From positions 13,782,001 through 13,846,000 of the forward strand of contig OX621253.1 in the NCBI GenBank assembly GCA_951640165.1: 64,000 bases of DNA, given 5' to 3'. Below, in pieces: positions 37,201 to 44,460 of the stretch. A program made the position numbers and the translations under genes. Numbering within the stretch: position 1 is the first letter of the stretch; each line of letters opens with the position of its first letter. This stretch comes from Pseudoips prasinana (Eukaryota > Arthropoda > Insecta > Lepidoptera > Nolidae). Under the pieces are notes generated by a model, which saw only the letters and a program-made list of their open reading frames with translations, had not been told where the DNA came from and searched no databases.

Positions 37201-39095
37201 AAAATTCTCGGAAAAGTTCAACATCCAATAGTATTGCGGGTAAATACGGGATGCGGCGAACAAAGAGCCAGGCGCTATCAAAGTGTATTCGGTATATCCA
37301 ATGTGGAAGGGCGGAGTGCGCATGTGAGGCCACCGCCCAACGCATCCGGCGAGTCGGGCGGTGGCTAGCTGCGCCATGCGCTAAGGTGTGGCCGCTACAG
37401 ACGCAGCGTGGCGCGCTTTTCAAAACTATAAACATCGCAATGACCGCGCCTTTTTCACAACAATATTGCAAACTGGGAATCTTCAAAGATTATTTTCGTA
37501 CGAAATTTTTTTATGGACATATTAAAAAAAATAGTATAAAACCTATTTTTGATGTTTGGTTTTAGAATACAAGCTTCTATAAAATCCGCCTTTATGTTGG
37601 ACAACTAAAACAAAGAAACTTACCATCAGGTTGGGTGCTGCTCGATGATCCATCATCGCTAAAGCCATGGCGGGGTCGTTTAGCTGGCCCTGGGCCGGTG
37701 TTAGAACCGCTCCCCTTTTTCCGTTCACGCCGGTACAAATATGCACCCCTGAATAAAGAAAAAGTTCGGTAATTTTGTTGAATGTATGAAAATTATCAGA
37801 ATTTTAACGCATGTACATCATTATTTCTAATAAAGAATATAATCTTTGTTCTACTAGACATTTATTTAGATGTGTGTTTATTTATTAAATCAGACTACAC
37901 CAACTTCCATAGTAAATGCTATATGATGAGTTTATTAATGGATTTCAAGTCTAATAAATATAATAAATTTACTTATGAGGGTAGTCACAAATTTAACATC
38001 AGAAATTAATCTTACAATTGCAGTTGTGACTTTTCAGCCAGATCTCTTTGTAGTTGTCGGTTCTCTTCAGTATCCTTCAACACAAAGTCTTCACTAACAC
38101 AGCGGTCCCATGATGAGTTCCACCCTTGGAAGTGTATTAGATACTCAACCGTACGACGGCCTCTTTTATCTTTGCTCTCTATCACCTCCAAAACCTGTTT
38201 TAAATATTTAAGATAAACATAATGCATGTACATTTTGATGTATGAAATAAAGCAAATATTTCCAAGTAACTGGCAGCATGGGGAATAAAATTACAAAGTA
38301 CTTTTACAAAAAGATAAATACCAACTTTACAATTTTAACCAATGAATATCTTCCTTAATAATATCAAAACCATTCAACATATAGGCAGTTATTGTTAATA
38401 CCAAATTGGTTTTAACAAGTGAAGTAACTTTCAGTTTGCCATTCATTCTATTGAACTGATAAAACAATCAGTGCCATGCATGAAACATTTTTAGACCAAG
38501 TTTCTTGGGTATCTTGCTTTTATATCTATTAATTTTTTAAAGTATGTTTTTGAATTTATACAACGACTATAAAACATATTGGTATGCCCCGCCCAGGCTC
38601 CGCCCAACAGAATCTTCTTGAATCATATAATTATAAAATATTATAATCATCATTATAATTAGTGAAAAATAATGAAATATCATTGCTTGTTATTTAAATT
38701 TAAGGAACCAGAAATACAAAGAAAATATTCATTTTTGTAGCAGCTGGCTTTGTTATCTGAAGCTAATATTCTCATAATGATGCTACTTGATAAGAAGCTG
38801 CCAATTAAGTAGTTCCAGCTGTGTTTTTGAATATATTTTCTGTTCAAAAATTAATAAAACTTTTTATATAATTCCTAATTCTAACCTAGTATTAATATTT
38901 TGGGAAGTATTTTTGTTAATTAGGAAAATATTTTTAGGAATAAAAATAGATGTTGATGTAGGGCGTGGTTGAAGCCACCGGATCAGCTCTTACCTTGGAG
39001 TCATAAAGCACCTTGGCTTTGGTGGGATCCGGTTCATAGCACAAAACTCGTTCGCCTTCACTGAATTTATACCGAACACCTCTTGTAGAGACCAT
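15121..39095 (-). CDS. MSL3: Male-specific lethal 3 homolog (MSL3), complete, 13 coding exons
   Basis: MSL3 is the chromatin-reading subunit of the MSL complex, which directs MOF to acetylate H4K16. Coding exons, 5' to 3': 39095-38994, 38194-38016, 37748-37624, 27668-27533, 24253-24065, 22978-22853, 22222-22056, 19778-19619, 18588-18487, 17900-17795, 16339-16252, 16162-16078, 15193-15121. All borders are AG/GT and the phases agree; the total is 1,638 nt, 545 residues plus TAG (human MSL3 has 521). Residues 8-93 form the chromo barrel; Tyr31, Phe56, Trp59 and Trp63 match the human aromatic cage in identity and numbering. Residues about 94-180 and 285-455 are a charged, Ser/Pro-rich linker. The MRG domain is split, about 181-285 ([34 protein letters not shown]) and 460-545 ([22 protein letters not shown]). 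MRG15 is less likely because of the [13 protein letters not shown] barrel and the long insert. The first ATG (GCGATGG context) follows an in-frame stop at 39141-39143. Introns hold many transposons; intron 3 is 9.96 kb. Confidence 0.94.
16675..16720. repeat. Hairpin, 17-bp perfect arms
   Basis: TTATTTGAGTCTGTTTT and its reverse complement are separated by about 12 nt in an MSL3 intron. No target duplication is seen. Confidence 0.8.
17502..17760 (+). mobile_element. SINE-2, full length
   Basis: The tRNA-like head (A-box TAGCCTAGTTGG, B-box GGTTCGAATCC) is followed by the SINE-2 body and the shared tail (CATAGTACAAGCTTTGCTTA with small changes), ending in an AAATA-rich run. It lies 35 bp downstream of the MSL3 exon at 17795-17900, in its intron. 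Confidence 0.9.
18118..18210. mobile_element. Small inverted-repeat element, 22-bp arms
   Basis: AATCAATCGTTAAATCGGCT... at 18118-18139 is the exact reverse complement of 18189-18210, around a 49-nt centre. It could be a small MITE; a target duplication is not clear. Confidence 0.65.
18225..18432 (+). repeat. Repeat X, 3' portion with A-rich end
   Basis: It shares CTTTACTGGGGTAGGACAAG and TGACTTGACTGTGACGGACT with copies near 41380, 41750 and 63210, and ends in an A-run. Such A-rich ends suggest a retroposed non-autonomous element, but the family is unknown to me. Confidence 0.7.
18740..18773. repeat. Perfect palindrome, 16-bp arms, 2-nt loop
   Basis: AGCAGTGTTGCAGTGT is followed by CA and its exact reverse complement, in an MSL3 intron. 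Confidence 0.95.
19085..19262 (+). pseudogene. RTE-type LINE 3' remnant
   Basis: A broken frame encodes the C-terminal end typical of RTE polyproteins (GRGSVGWPP..., then [11 protein letters not shown]) and runs into CAGTGGGCGTCTTTCGGCTG and a (GAT)n tail. It is 5' truncated and carries at least one stop. Related tails occur at 26700, 32000, 46400, 47720, 53020, 57620 and 59870. Confidence 0.75.
19825..19880. repeat. Perfect palindrome, 26-bp arms, 4-nt loop, at SINE-1 end
   Basis: Arms 19825-19850 and 19855-19880 are exact reverse complements around CACA. The right arm runs into the SINE-1 tail of the next feature, so the left arm looks like a mirrored copy of the SINE end. Confidence 0.95.
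19877..20112 (-). mobile_element. SINE-1, minus copy
   Basis: The tail (reverse of CCATAGTACAAGCTCTGCTT) is at 19915-19945 and the tRNA-like head with B-box is at 20050-20080. It abuts, head outward, a plus-strand SINE-1 tail starting at 20113. Confidence 0.85.
20514..20732 (-). pseudogene. piggyBac-like transposase C-terminal remnant
   Basis: A 72-residue minus-strand frame includes [18 protein letters not shown] followed by a CNACAKP...HCKNVCM cluster. This resembles the basic linker and Cys/His-rich C-terminal finger of piggyBac transposases. A palindrome at 20578-20646 lies within the cysteine cluster. The catalytic domain is absent. The family call rests on weak local resemblance plus the element ends. 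Confidence 0.5.
20578..20646. repeat. Perfect palindrome, 30-bp arms, 9-nt loop
   Basis: Arms 20578-20607 and 20617-20646 are exact reverse complements. It lies inside the remnant transposase frame, where the palindrome keeps the frame open. Confidence 0.95.
20939..21761. mobile_element. PIF/Harbinger-like element, 823 bp, TTA target duplication
   Basis: The terminal inverted repeat starts GAGCTGGTTCACATTAGGTC and continues to about 32 bp with nearly perfect inversion at 21730-21761. TTA flanks both sides (20936-20938 and 21762-21764), the 3-bp duplication typical of PIF/Harbinger. Shorter copies of TTCACATTAGGTCG occur internally at 21030 and 21665. It lacks a transposase. Confidence 0.85.
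21257..21406 (+). pseudogene. MADF/Myb-like accessory protein fragment
   Basis: A 49-residue frame with one internal TAA contains [19 protein letters not shown] followed by [13 protein letters not shown], the spacing of the MADF DNA-binding domain (L-x-LWD...Y...AW..I). PIF/Harbinger elements encode such an accessory DNA-binding protein beside their transposase. It lies centrally in the element at 20939-21761, which supports that element's assignment. Confidence 0.65.
22525..22725 (+). repeat. Repeat Z with two perfect short-loop palindromes
   Basis: The copy matches 61070-61205 (GAGGGCACGTTA and GGTTGTAGTCAT shared). Where the other copy continues ATTCGTTAAGCC, this copy turns back on itself. 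The first palindrome has arms 22572-22591 and 22593-22612 with a 1-nt loop; the second has arms 22616-22636 and 22640-22660 with a 3-nt loop. It lies in an MSL3 intron. Confidence 0.85.
24281..24592 (+). mobile_element. Non-autonomous Helitron, full length
   Basis: It begins TCTATACATATAATAAAATC after an A and ends CACAGCTAG before a T, fitting the A/TC...CTRR/T Helitron rule. A GC hairpin (GCGGG...CCGC) lies just before the end. The same ends bound the inverted copy at 33559-33893. Confidence 0.85.
24600..24865 (+). mobile_element. SINE-1, nearly full length
   Basis: It has a degraded tRNA-like head (GTGGTTGGCAAACG, B-box-like GAGTTCGTTTACC), body GTCTGTTTGTCCTGAGTCTG and tail CCATAGTACAAGCTCTGCTT. 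It starts 8 nt after the Helitron end. Confidence 0.85.
25410..25590 (+). mobile_element. SINE-1, internally deleted
   Basis: The head (GTTGGCGTGGTTGGTAAATA, B-box GGTTCGATTCT) is intact. The body between CTGAATCAG and TTATCTGTTTTCCATAGTAC is shortened, and the tail ends near TATCCCAGGATAATATTA. Confidence 0.85.
26130..26340. repeat. Diverged intronic repeat, partner of 32660-32835
   Basis: Both stretches share ordered blocks: GAAACCTGTAT, ATCGAATGGC, CATACAAA, and GTGATTAGTTACAGCGATA with GCTGGGC. Their orientation is the same and both are in MSL3 introns. Class unknown. Confidence 0.6.
26700..26925 (-). pseudogene. RTE LINE 3' fragment
   Basis: In minus orientation it carries the GACGTC...GTCCAGC tail module and the TGGAGATCTTTTGGGGGGAC string of RTE 3' ends, much decayed. 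Confidence 0.55.
26949..27243. mobile_element. Mutator-like MITE, 295 bp, 9-bp target duplication
   Basis: Long terminal inverted repeats of about 68 bp (GAGTGTTCTACGTGAGCTCG at the left, its near inverse at the right) flank a GC-rich core. The 9-mer CTGCCGTGC occurs directly at both borders (26940-26948 and 27244-27252). A 9-bp duplication with long arms fits MuDR/Mutator. No coding capacity. Confidence 0.85.
27757..27876 (+). mobile_element. SINE-4 fragment
   Basis: A third tRNA-like head (GTGGTTAGTAATCCTGACTG, B-box GGTTCGATCCC) with body up to TCTAAGTATCATTTATC. It abuts the SINE-2 copy at 27879. Relatives lie at 34775, 36690 (minus) and 47585. Confidence 0.75.
27879..28346 (+). mobile_element. 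SINE-2 with tail triplicated in tandem
   Basis: The head at 27879-27950 (TAGCCTAGTTGG; GGTTCGAACCC) and body lead to a tail of about 115 bp that is repeated three times: near 28010-28125, 28126-28239 and 28240-28346. Each repeat holds CATAGTACAAGCTTTGCTTA and ends near CCCTAGATATTATTATT. The pogo element interrupts the last tail end. Confidence 0.9.
28349..30891 (-). mobile_element. pogo-like DNA transposon, 2.54 kb, TA target duplication
   Basis: Ends are GGGGAGACCGGGGCAAAGCC on the left and, inverted, GGGGAGACCTGTCCAAAACC on the right, followed by repeated CGTATA...AAAACCGTAT subterminal motifs. TA flanks both sides (28347-28348 and 30892-30893). It sits in the (ATT)n end of a SINE-2 tail within MSL3 intron 3. 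It contains the broken transposase at 28596-30429. Confidence 0.88.
28596..30429 (-). pseudogene. pogo/Tigger-type transposase with C-terminal PHD finger, disrupted
   Basis: The frame opens at 30429. Residues about 15-60 ([20 protein letters not shown]) are a pipsqueak-type helix-turn-helix. The DDE domain follows, with first Asp in KIYNVDETG (29869-29871), second in [13 protein letters not shown] (29540-29542) and third in the QPLDV motif (29410-29412). The last 50 residues form a PHD finger with Cys4-His-Cys3 spacing (CLYC...CIEC...H..C...CMGC). Breaks are a one-base shift near 29800, a stop at 29462-29464 created by a 12-bp duplication of the TTAG run at about 29453-29476, and another shift near 29310. 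Each segment stays conserved, so decay is recent. Long open segments lie in the order expected of a single transposase. Confidence 0.85.
31184..31217. repeat. (TAA)n microsatellite
   Basis: An uninterrupted AAT/TAA trinucleotide tract. Confidence 0.95.
31500..31751. mobile_element. MITE-A and MITE-B abutting at one TA
   Basis: MITE-A (31500-31624) has inverted ends CACACGGCTACA and TGTAGCCGTGTG with TA on each side. MITE-B (from 31627, CAGACTCCAGCACAT) begins directly after the shared TA and lacks its last 11 bases at the right end. Confidence 0.8.
31955..32085 (+). pseudogene. RTE LINE 3' fragment
   Basis: AGGTGGACCGACGATCTTGT encodes the RWTDDLV motif of RTE C-termini, followed by the ATGCGGGCAGCACAGGACC segment and the tail CAGCAGTGGACGTCTTTCGG. 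Confidence 0.75.
32288..32382 (+). mobile_element. Short Helitron derivative
   Basis: It starts TCACACTAATATTATAAAGA after an A and ends GGGCACAGCTAG. The length of 95 bp suggests an internally deleted copy. Confidence 0.6.
32660..32835. repeat. Diverged intronic repeat, partner of 26130-26340
   Basis: It carries the same ordered blocks as the partner (GAAACCTGTAT, ATCGAATGGC, GTGATTAGTTACAGCGATA). Confidence 0.6.
33050..33310 (+). mobile_element. SINE-1, full length
   Basis: Head TAATGGTTGGCAAATGCTTG, B-box GGTTCGATGCC, body and tail CCATAGTACAAACTCTGCTT, ending (ATT)n. Confidence 0.9.
33559..33893 (-). mobile_element. Non-autonomous Helitron, full length, inverted
   Basis: On the minus strand it starts TCTATACATATAATAAAATC after an A and ends CTAG before a T, with the GCGGG/CCGCG hairpin just inside. 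It is the inverted sibling of 24281-24592. Confidence 0.85.
34775..34990 (+). mobile_element. SINE-4 copy
   Basis: The head lacks its first bases; it retains GATCCTGACTGCTAAACT, B-box GGTTCGATTCC, body TGTGATGAACACGATTATTT and the shared tail in decayed form. Confidence 0.7.
35081..35740. repeat. Tandem array, unit about 171 bp, four copies
   Basis: Units begin GATCGCAATTTACCCC at 35081, 35249, 35420 and 35591, so the spacings are 168, 171 and 171 bp; the last unit is shortened. Each contains GGTGACGCCCTGATGCTCGT (GGTGACGCCCAGAAGCTCGT in unit 4) and CAGGTCATCTGATGGTAAGT. The latter is the reverse of the LINE-type tail module seen at 4020-4060. Two decayed pieces of the unit lie at 36083 and 36203. 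It is in MSL3 intron 3. Confidence 0.92.
35741..35880 (-). mobile_element. Retroelement 3' end at the array border
   Basis: The segment reads, inverted, CTCTGGTGTTGCGTGTGTCC then ATGGGCGGCGG, matching the tail element at 3970-4030. It connects directly to the last unit of the 171-bp array, which suggests the array arose from this element's end. Confidence 0.65.
36280..36415 (+). mobile_element. SINE-1 fragment
   Basis: The head is lost; CACCCAGGACA, GTGCATGAACGTGTC and GTATGTATTTACAAAAGAAA remain. Confidence 0.7.
36690..36896 (-). mobile_element. SINE-4 copy, minus strand
   Basis: On the minus strand it has head GGCCGGTTAGGCTACTGGTT, a B-box-like GGGTTCGATCTAG, and the shared tail (reverse of GATCCCAATTTAGGCAGAGC). 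Confidence 0.75.
37020..37420. other. GC-rich block in MSL3 intron 3
   Basis: In an AT-rich intron, 37020-37060 and 37240-37420 are rich in CG dinucleotides. It ends about 200 bp from exon 3 (37624-37748). Overlapping open frames on both strands have no recognisable motifs. It could be an internal promoter, part of an unidentified repeat, or chance. Confidence 0.3.
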
Positions 39096-39462
39096 CGCGG
39101 GGTCTTCCACTGTTGGCAACGAGGAACAATCAATATAACTTTAATAGGTGTTAAGTTATGTAATTCACCAAGTTAAAATCTGTAAGACCGATTAATTTTC
39201 ACGAATAACAAAAACTATTCTTCCGTATTATATCGGTACGAATTCCTTTATAATGTGGCAGACCGGTAAATGTTATTGATGTGTATTATCTCCGATGCGG
39301 CCGAAGACTGCAGCCGGGAGTGTGGGACACGCCTATTTTACAAAAATAATGTTTTGTTTGGGCGTCGGCCGATGTTTATTTTGATTTTAGCTGTCAAACA
39401 TGTAAATACACAATAGGTAGGTGTCACTTAAATATTTTTGCGCTGGCAATATCACAAAAGAT

Positions 39463-39597
39463 GGTGATAGTTGGAGTTTTGGCGCCAACGCGGAAAAAGA
39501 CGCATCGAGGCTATGTTTTATTTACAAAAACTGGTGTAAATTCGAGTTTTTATGTGTAAATATGGTGGATTTTTAGATATAACATCTTCGAAAACGT
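39463..39597 (+). repeat. Repeat X, left half, interrupted by the LTR element
   Basis: It contains TTTTGGCGCCAACGCGGAAA and AACATCTTCG. It continues after the insertion at 41285 (TACAAGTGGAGGAAAGTGCG), as shown by the uninterrupted copies at 41525 and 62970. Confidence 0.85.
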
Positions 39598-41279
39598 TGT
39601 CACAGATTTATATTATCTTTGATTCCTTCTAAAATAAAAGTATGTTGAAATACATGACATAATGGCGACCGTGTAAAATTTTGTGAAAAATTTTATTCTT
39701 AGTGTTTTAGTCGTTGTTTTTTAATTTTGTGCAGTGTTTCAAGTTTTACGTAGTAATAATGGAACCGTTAAAAAGGAAGCGTGCCCAATTTCGGCGTGAA
39801 TTTACCGTCACTGCAGATTTGCTAGAAAAAGCGCTGCAAACCAAAGACGTCGAAATTGCGGAAACCAAATACAATACGCTACCTTTATCGACTGCGCGGA
39901 GCAGCTGTTTAGTGAAGTTTCCATTCGGGACATGTGGTGCCAAGCTGACGACTTCGATGAGCTCGAATACCAGGCTGACCAAGATAAGGCACTGCTGTAT
40001 AAAACCCGATGGTTACAGCTGAAGATACAATATGACAAGAGCTTCAGCAAATCCAACAAGAATAACAACTGCGATAATGACAACGACTCCCTAGTGTCTG
40101 CAAGGTCTAGCTACAAAGCAAGTCGACATGAGTGCAAAATAAAAATGCCGAAGCTAGAGATAACAAAGTTTAACGGAGAGGTAAAAATGTGGCCTTTATT
40201 CTGGGGTCAGTTTGAAAAAATAGATCAAGATCCAGCTATAGACAAAGCCGAAAAATTTCAATTCCTACTTCAATCTATGGAACCTAATTCTAGCGCCAGG
40301 CAATTAGTAGAGAGTTACCCGCCGTGTGGTGAAAACTATACAAAGGCACTAGGTGCTCTAAAATCCAGGTTTGCACGTAACGATATTTTAATAGAGACCT
40401 ATGTCAGAGGAGTACTTACTGTAACGCAAGACAAAGGACAAGAAAGTACCAGGAGCCTACCGGCGTTATACGACAACCTTCAAACGCATGTACAAGCGCT
40501 TGAAATTCTAGGCGTCACCAATGATAAATACGCGTCGATTTTGTTCCCGATGGTAGAATCTGCCTTGCCTGCGGAGGTGTTATGTGCGTGGAATCGCAAT
40601 AGAGCTGACGACAACTGCAACAATGATATATCCAAGCTTGTAGACTTCCTAAGATTGGAAGTGGAATCGGAAGTACACATATTATTAGCCCGTCAAGGTT
40701 CGTCCAAGCTCTCTACGCTCGCACCTACAGCACCTACTTGCTGTTTCGTCTCTGAAAACAAGCCAAACATTCGCAACAGTACAATCAAATGGAATTTCTT
40801 GCCTCCCAGCACACTTTGGTGGGGAGGGTTCTACAAGGGTCTTATCGGTGTTGTAAAAGAAAGGTTACGGAGAGCTCTAAGCCAAGCGTCGGTATCGTCA
40901 ACCGAACTTTGTACAGTATTTTGTGACTGTGACGATGAACTGCGCCCCCGTATCCCATCTGATTTTATTTTCCTTTACCGGCTCCTGCGATATCTGAAGA
41001 AAATACGACTGAAGAGACAGACTCTGGCCTACTAAGGTCTGAACCAAAAAAGACTTGAATCGGACGTGTCTTGAAGGTTCCGAAGGCCCTTCAGGACTAC
41101 GTAACTTAATTTATATATCTACTGTATATATATCTGCTAGCTATAATGTTTGTATAACTAGGAACTTTTTAAGCAGTAGTATGTTTAGCAGACCTTCCGG
41201 TCTTTTTGGCCGCGGAGTGCCACAGATTTATATTATCTTTGATTCCTTTTATAATAAAAGAATGTTGAAATACATGACA
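39598..41279 (+). mobile_element. BEL/Pao-like LTR element, 1,682 bp, 62-bp LTRs, non-autonomous
   Basis: Two 62-bp direct repeats, 39598-39659 and 41218-41279, start TG(T/C)CACAG and end ACATGACA, differing at four positions. The 5-mer AACGT flanks both sides (39593-39597 and 41280-41284). Three bases past the left LTR is TGGCGACCGTG, a fitting tRNA primer-binding site. The interior encodes a Gag-like region joined to the end of an integrase region; protease, reverse transcriptase, RNase H and the integrase core are missing. LTRs of BEL elements are usually several times longer. Confidence 0.85.
39759..41035 (+). pseudogene. BEL/Pao Gag joined to an integrase C-terminal segment, frameshifted
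   Basis: An ATG at 39759 opens a Gag-like frame that shifts by one near 39885; the second frame runs to 41035. The middle (KMPKLEITKFNGEVKMWPLF onward) is the DUF1759-type Gag domain of BEL/Pao elements. From about residue 275 of the second frame the sequence jumps to TIKWNFLPPSTLWWGGFYKG and CTVFCDCDDELRPRIPSDF, the segment near the integrase C-terminus. The junction, near 40740-40790, is in frame, so the whole pol centre was deleted cleanly. No restored sequence is offered. Any protein product would lack enzymatic domains. Confidence 0.82.
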
Positions 41280-41284
41280 AACGT

Positions 41285-41880
41285 ATACAAGTGGAGGAAA
41301 GTGCGATATTGCCGTGAATTGTGATTTTCCGTGTTGTAACCAAAACTCCATAAAAGTCTATAGTAAAGTCTCCACTGCTTTACTGGGGTTGGACAAGGAC
41401 TATGTATGACTTGACTGTGACGGACTTTACTTGAAAATGACGGAAATAAATGATATAAAGAGATATTTACTGAAGGCTCATAAGGCCAAAGAAGCCAGAG
41501 CCGTAAAACAGAATTAAAAAAAAAATGGTGATAGTTGATATTTGGCGCCAACGCGGAAAAAGACGCATCAGGGCATTGTTTCATTTTCAAAAACTGGTGT
41601 ATATTCAAGTTTTTATGTGTAAATATGGTGGATTTTTAGACATAACATCATGGACAACGTACGCAAGTGGAGTCCCATATTGCCGTGAATTGCGATTTTC
41701 TGTGTTGAATCTAAAACTTCATATAAGCCTCTAGTAAAGTCTGCACTGCTTTACTGGGGTACGACAAGAATTACGTATGACTTGACTGTGACTGTGAAAA
41801 TAAATGAAATAATAGTACATTTTACGGAAGGCTCATAAGGCCGAAGAAGCCAGAGCCGTAAAAATGAATTTAAAAAAAAA
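41285..41880 (+). repeat. Repeat X right half and a second tandem copy
   Basis: The right half of the interrupted copy ends in an A-run near 41515-41524. A second copy, 41525-41880, starts again with GGTGATAGTTGATATTTGGC and ends with another A-run. Both hold GAAGCCAGAGCCGTAAAA near the end. Confidence 0.85.
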
Positions 41881-41896
41881 AGGTGATAGCTTGGCG

Positions 41897-41949
41897 CAAA
41901 GATATTACAATATAACTATTATATTGTATGTTATATTGTAATATCTTTG
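41897..41949. repeat. Perfect palindrome, 20-bp arms, 13-nt loop
   Basis: CAAAGATATTACAATATAAC and its exact reverse complement lie between repeat X and the TIR element Y. Confidence 0.95.
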
Positions 41950-42124
41950 GCTTGGCGCTACAGTGGGACAAGGATCTTTAAGAACGTGATTACGTGACTG
42001 ACATTTGTGGGAGGGCGACACTATGACGGCAAGGGTTGCTTTTAAGAAAATTTCCCTAATATTATGGGAAAATTTATCAATGGCAATAAACTGTATACAT
42101 TGTATTTTGTATCAATTGTATTAA

Positions 42125-42475
42125 TTAACTTTGACGGGCCAGTTGGCCTAGTTGGTTTATTTTTATTCCCACTCAGGACAGATATATGTGTGCGTTAACA
42201 TGTCTGTTTGTCCCGTGTCTAGGTATGTATTTACAAAAGTAGTATATGTAGTATATCAGCTATTTGATTTCCATAGTACACACGGCTACATATCAAGCTA
42301 TACATTTCAAGTATAAGCTGATCTCGCGTTGTATAGAATTTCCATACCATAAGAGGCCAGCTTATATTGGAAATGTATAGCTTGATATGTAGCCGTGTGT
42401 ACAAGCTTTACTTAGTTTGGGCTCAGATCAGATGGCCGTGTGTGAATAATTTCCCAGGAATATCTAACTGTAAAA
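42125..42475 (+). mobile_element. SINE-1 inside element Y, interrupted by MITE-A
   Basis: The tRNA-like head is shortened (GGCCAGTTGGCCTAGTTGGT, then CCCACTCAGGAC). The tail CCATAGTA/CAAGCTTTACTTAG is split by MITE-A. The same SINE is in the second Y copy at 63800-63995, so it joined Y before the two copies separated. Confidence 0.85.
42279..42399. mobile_element. MITE-A, 121 bp, TA target duplication
   Basis: Inverted ends of about 29 bp (CACACGGCTACATATCAAGC and its inverse) with TA at 42277-42278 and 42400-42401. The empty site is preserved at 63860-63861. Confidence 0.93.
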
Positions 42476-42959
42476 GTTTATAGGGTATCCCATATATATC
42501 GATTTATTATTACATTAATTGAATAGCACAAGGGAATAAAACAGTCATTATTTATCTTTATAAATAAATTTACTTCTAAATTAATATTTCATTCACATTA
42601 CTTAATAATACATTAATGAAAAACTTCAAACGAAAAACTAATACACGGGTGCGACTTAAAAATCAAGCATTGTAACATTTAGCTATCGTGGCGGCAAACC
42701 GCTCGTCAACTTTTTCAAATGGAATTATCGAGCCTTCACTGTGTTTTTATTTCATGAAAATCTTAACCTTTAGGACTATTTTACTGACACCACATTAGGC
42801 ATATTGTTAGTGTTTTAAAGCAATTAATACAATAATAAACGTAGGAACAGCAGTCAGCAAAGCAAGCTGTGGCAGAACTGTCAAAGAGACACTTTACAAG
42901 ATGGCGGTGTTAGTTCCACTTTCAGCCACGTTGATAAAGATCCTTGTCGCACTATAGTA

Positions 42960-44460
42960 GTAGGTACAATAAGTAAGGCAAGATAATTCTGATCGTAGCG
43001 TAGATGTCACTAGCGGTGTGACCCCAAGGGAAATAAGAATCTTCACCTTAAAATTGGGTCTCAAGTGTCTCAACGGTATGTAATGACAGCCAGTTAATAT
43101 AATGTTTGACAATTTTTCATTACTTAATTTATTTATATTCTTTCTCTATGCTCGAACCATATAAAGTTGGGATTGTTTTAGATTTTATGCAAAAAACACC
43201 ACTGATGGTCAAAATATAACAGTTACTGCACCAAATATAATCTATATTTTTAATAAATATAATCTACCTCTATATTATATAATGTATTTGTTTATTATAG
43301 TAGATCTTGTGGTACCCACGATTTTAGATGATCTTAGAAACCACATTAAATATCGTAAAATTGCAAAACTTAGAGTCATTACCTATTAGTAGTAAGTATC
43401 TGAAATAACTTTTGTCAATATATGTGGATATTCACCACCTTTTAAGTGATTATTTGTTCTGTATCAAAAACATTAACTGCTACTGAGGGAATTTATGTTT
43501 GTACTTACCATCTGCAAAAATACCAATATATGTATCTTCAAAAAATGTATTCCTTTAAACAGTCTTGAAAAAAACAAACGGAAAAACTTGTTAGCGGTTT
43601 ACTTATATATATTATATTTATAAAGTTGCTGTTCAGGGCGAAATATTAAAAGGATTATATGTGTGCTTTTTAATTTCCCAAAATCACATGAGACCAGCCT
43701 AAAATAAGGCTAAACTTTTATATTTATATATTATGTTTGTTTCCTGTCAAATAATAAGTTCAAGGTTTGGTCTAGCGGTCCATAATGCCGGTATCATCAA
43801 GTATTAAAAATGTATATAAAAAGTAACGAGGAGAGTTTTTGAGTTAATATTAAGAGACCTATTTATAAATAGTAAAAAGTTATTTGTACTGTTAGGGCCT
43901 GGCGATACTGAGTAAAATTAAAACACCAGTAATTTAATATTTTAAAACTTATTTGAAGAAACATATTTAGATACATTGTTTAACATTTTAAAACCAATCA
44001 TCACTTATATATGCCACACGCATTTAGGTATATGTCACTTGTCTTATCATATTCCATCTCGCCTTGTCACTCGGGACTTCAATTTGGAACTTTAATTATT
44101 TAATTGTCAGACGGTTTTTTATTTGCTAACCCCATTTAGTACTACTAGACTGGTATATTTTTAAGCCGCCTCTACACTCATGACAAGTAAGCGCCGCGCC
44201 GCGCCACGCTTTGCGGTCGCGATCTACTCTATGAACTTGATACAGTATATCATCAACAAACCGACGCGACGACGGCAAAATCTTTGATATAAGTGATAAT
44301 AATGAAATTTTGATTTTAATTAACCAATATTTCCAAACATAACCCATGTTTGGAAAAATTGGTTCGATAATAATTGTACTTCATGGTCATGACGATTTTA
44401 TCATAAAGTTAGTATAGGTACCTAGGTTAGATAGAAGATATGATTTAGGATATAGACTTT
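42960..44460. other. Gene-free AT-rich stretch
   Basis: No supportable gene. A GC-rich patch at 44165-44275 encodes no recognisable motif. Confidence 0.45.

Larger units (their letters stand above)
41961..42954. mobile_element. TIR element Y, 994 bp, TA target
   Basis: Ends are CAGTGGGACAAGGATCTTTA on the left and, inverted, TAGTGCGACAAGGATCTTTA on the right. TA flanks both sides (41959-41960 and 42955-42956), as for Tc1/mariner-type elements. A partial second copy, inverted, begins at 63306. No transposase is recognisable. It contains SINE-1 (42125-42475), which in turn contains MITE-A. Confidence 0.8.

Noticed and set aside
39111..39119. Upstream TTG start for MSL3
   Set aside because: The first ATG at 39095 has a good context and aligns with known MSL3 starts; CAACAG just upstream looks like a splice acceptor or leader.
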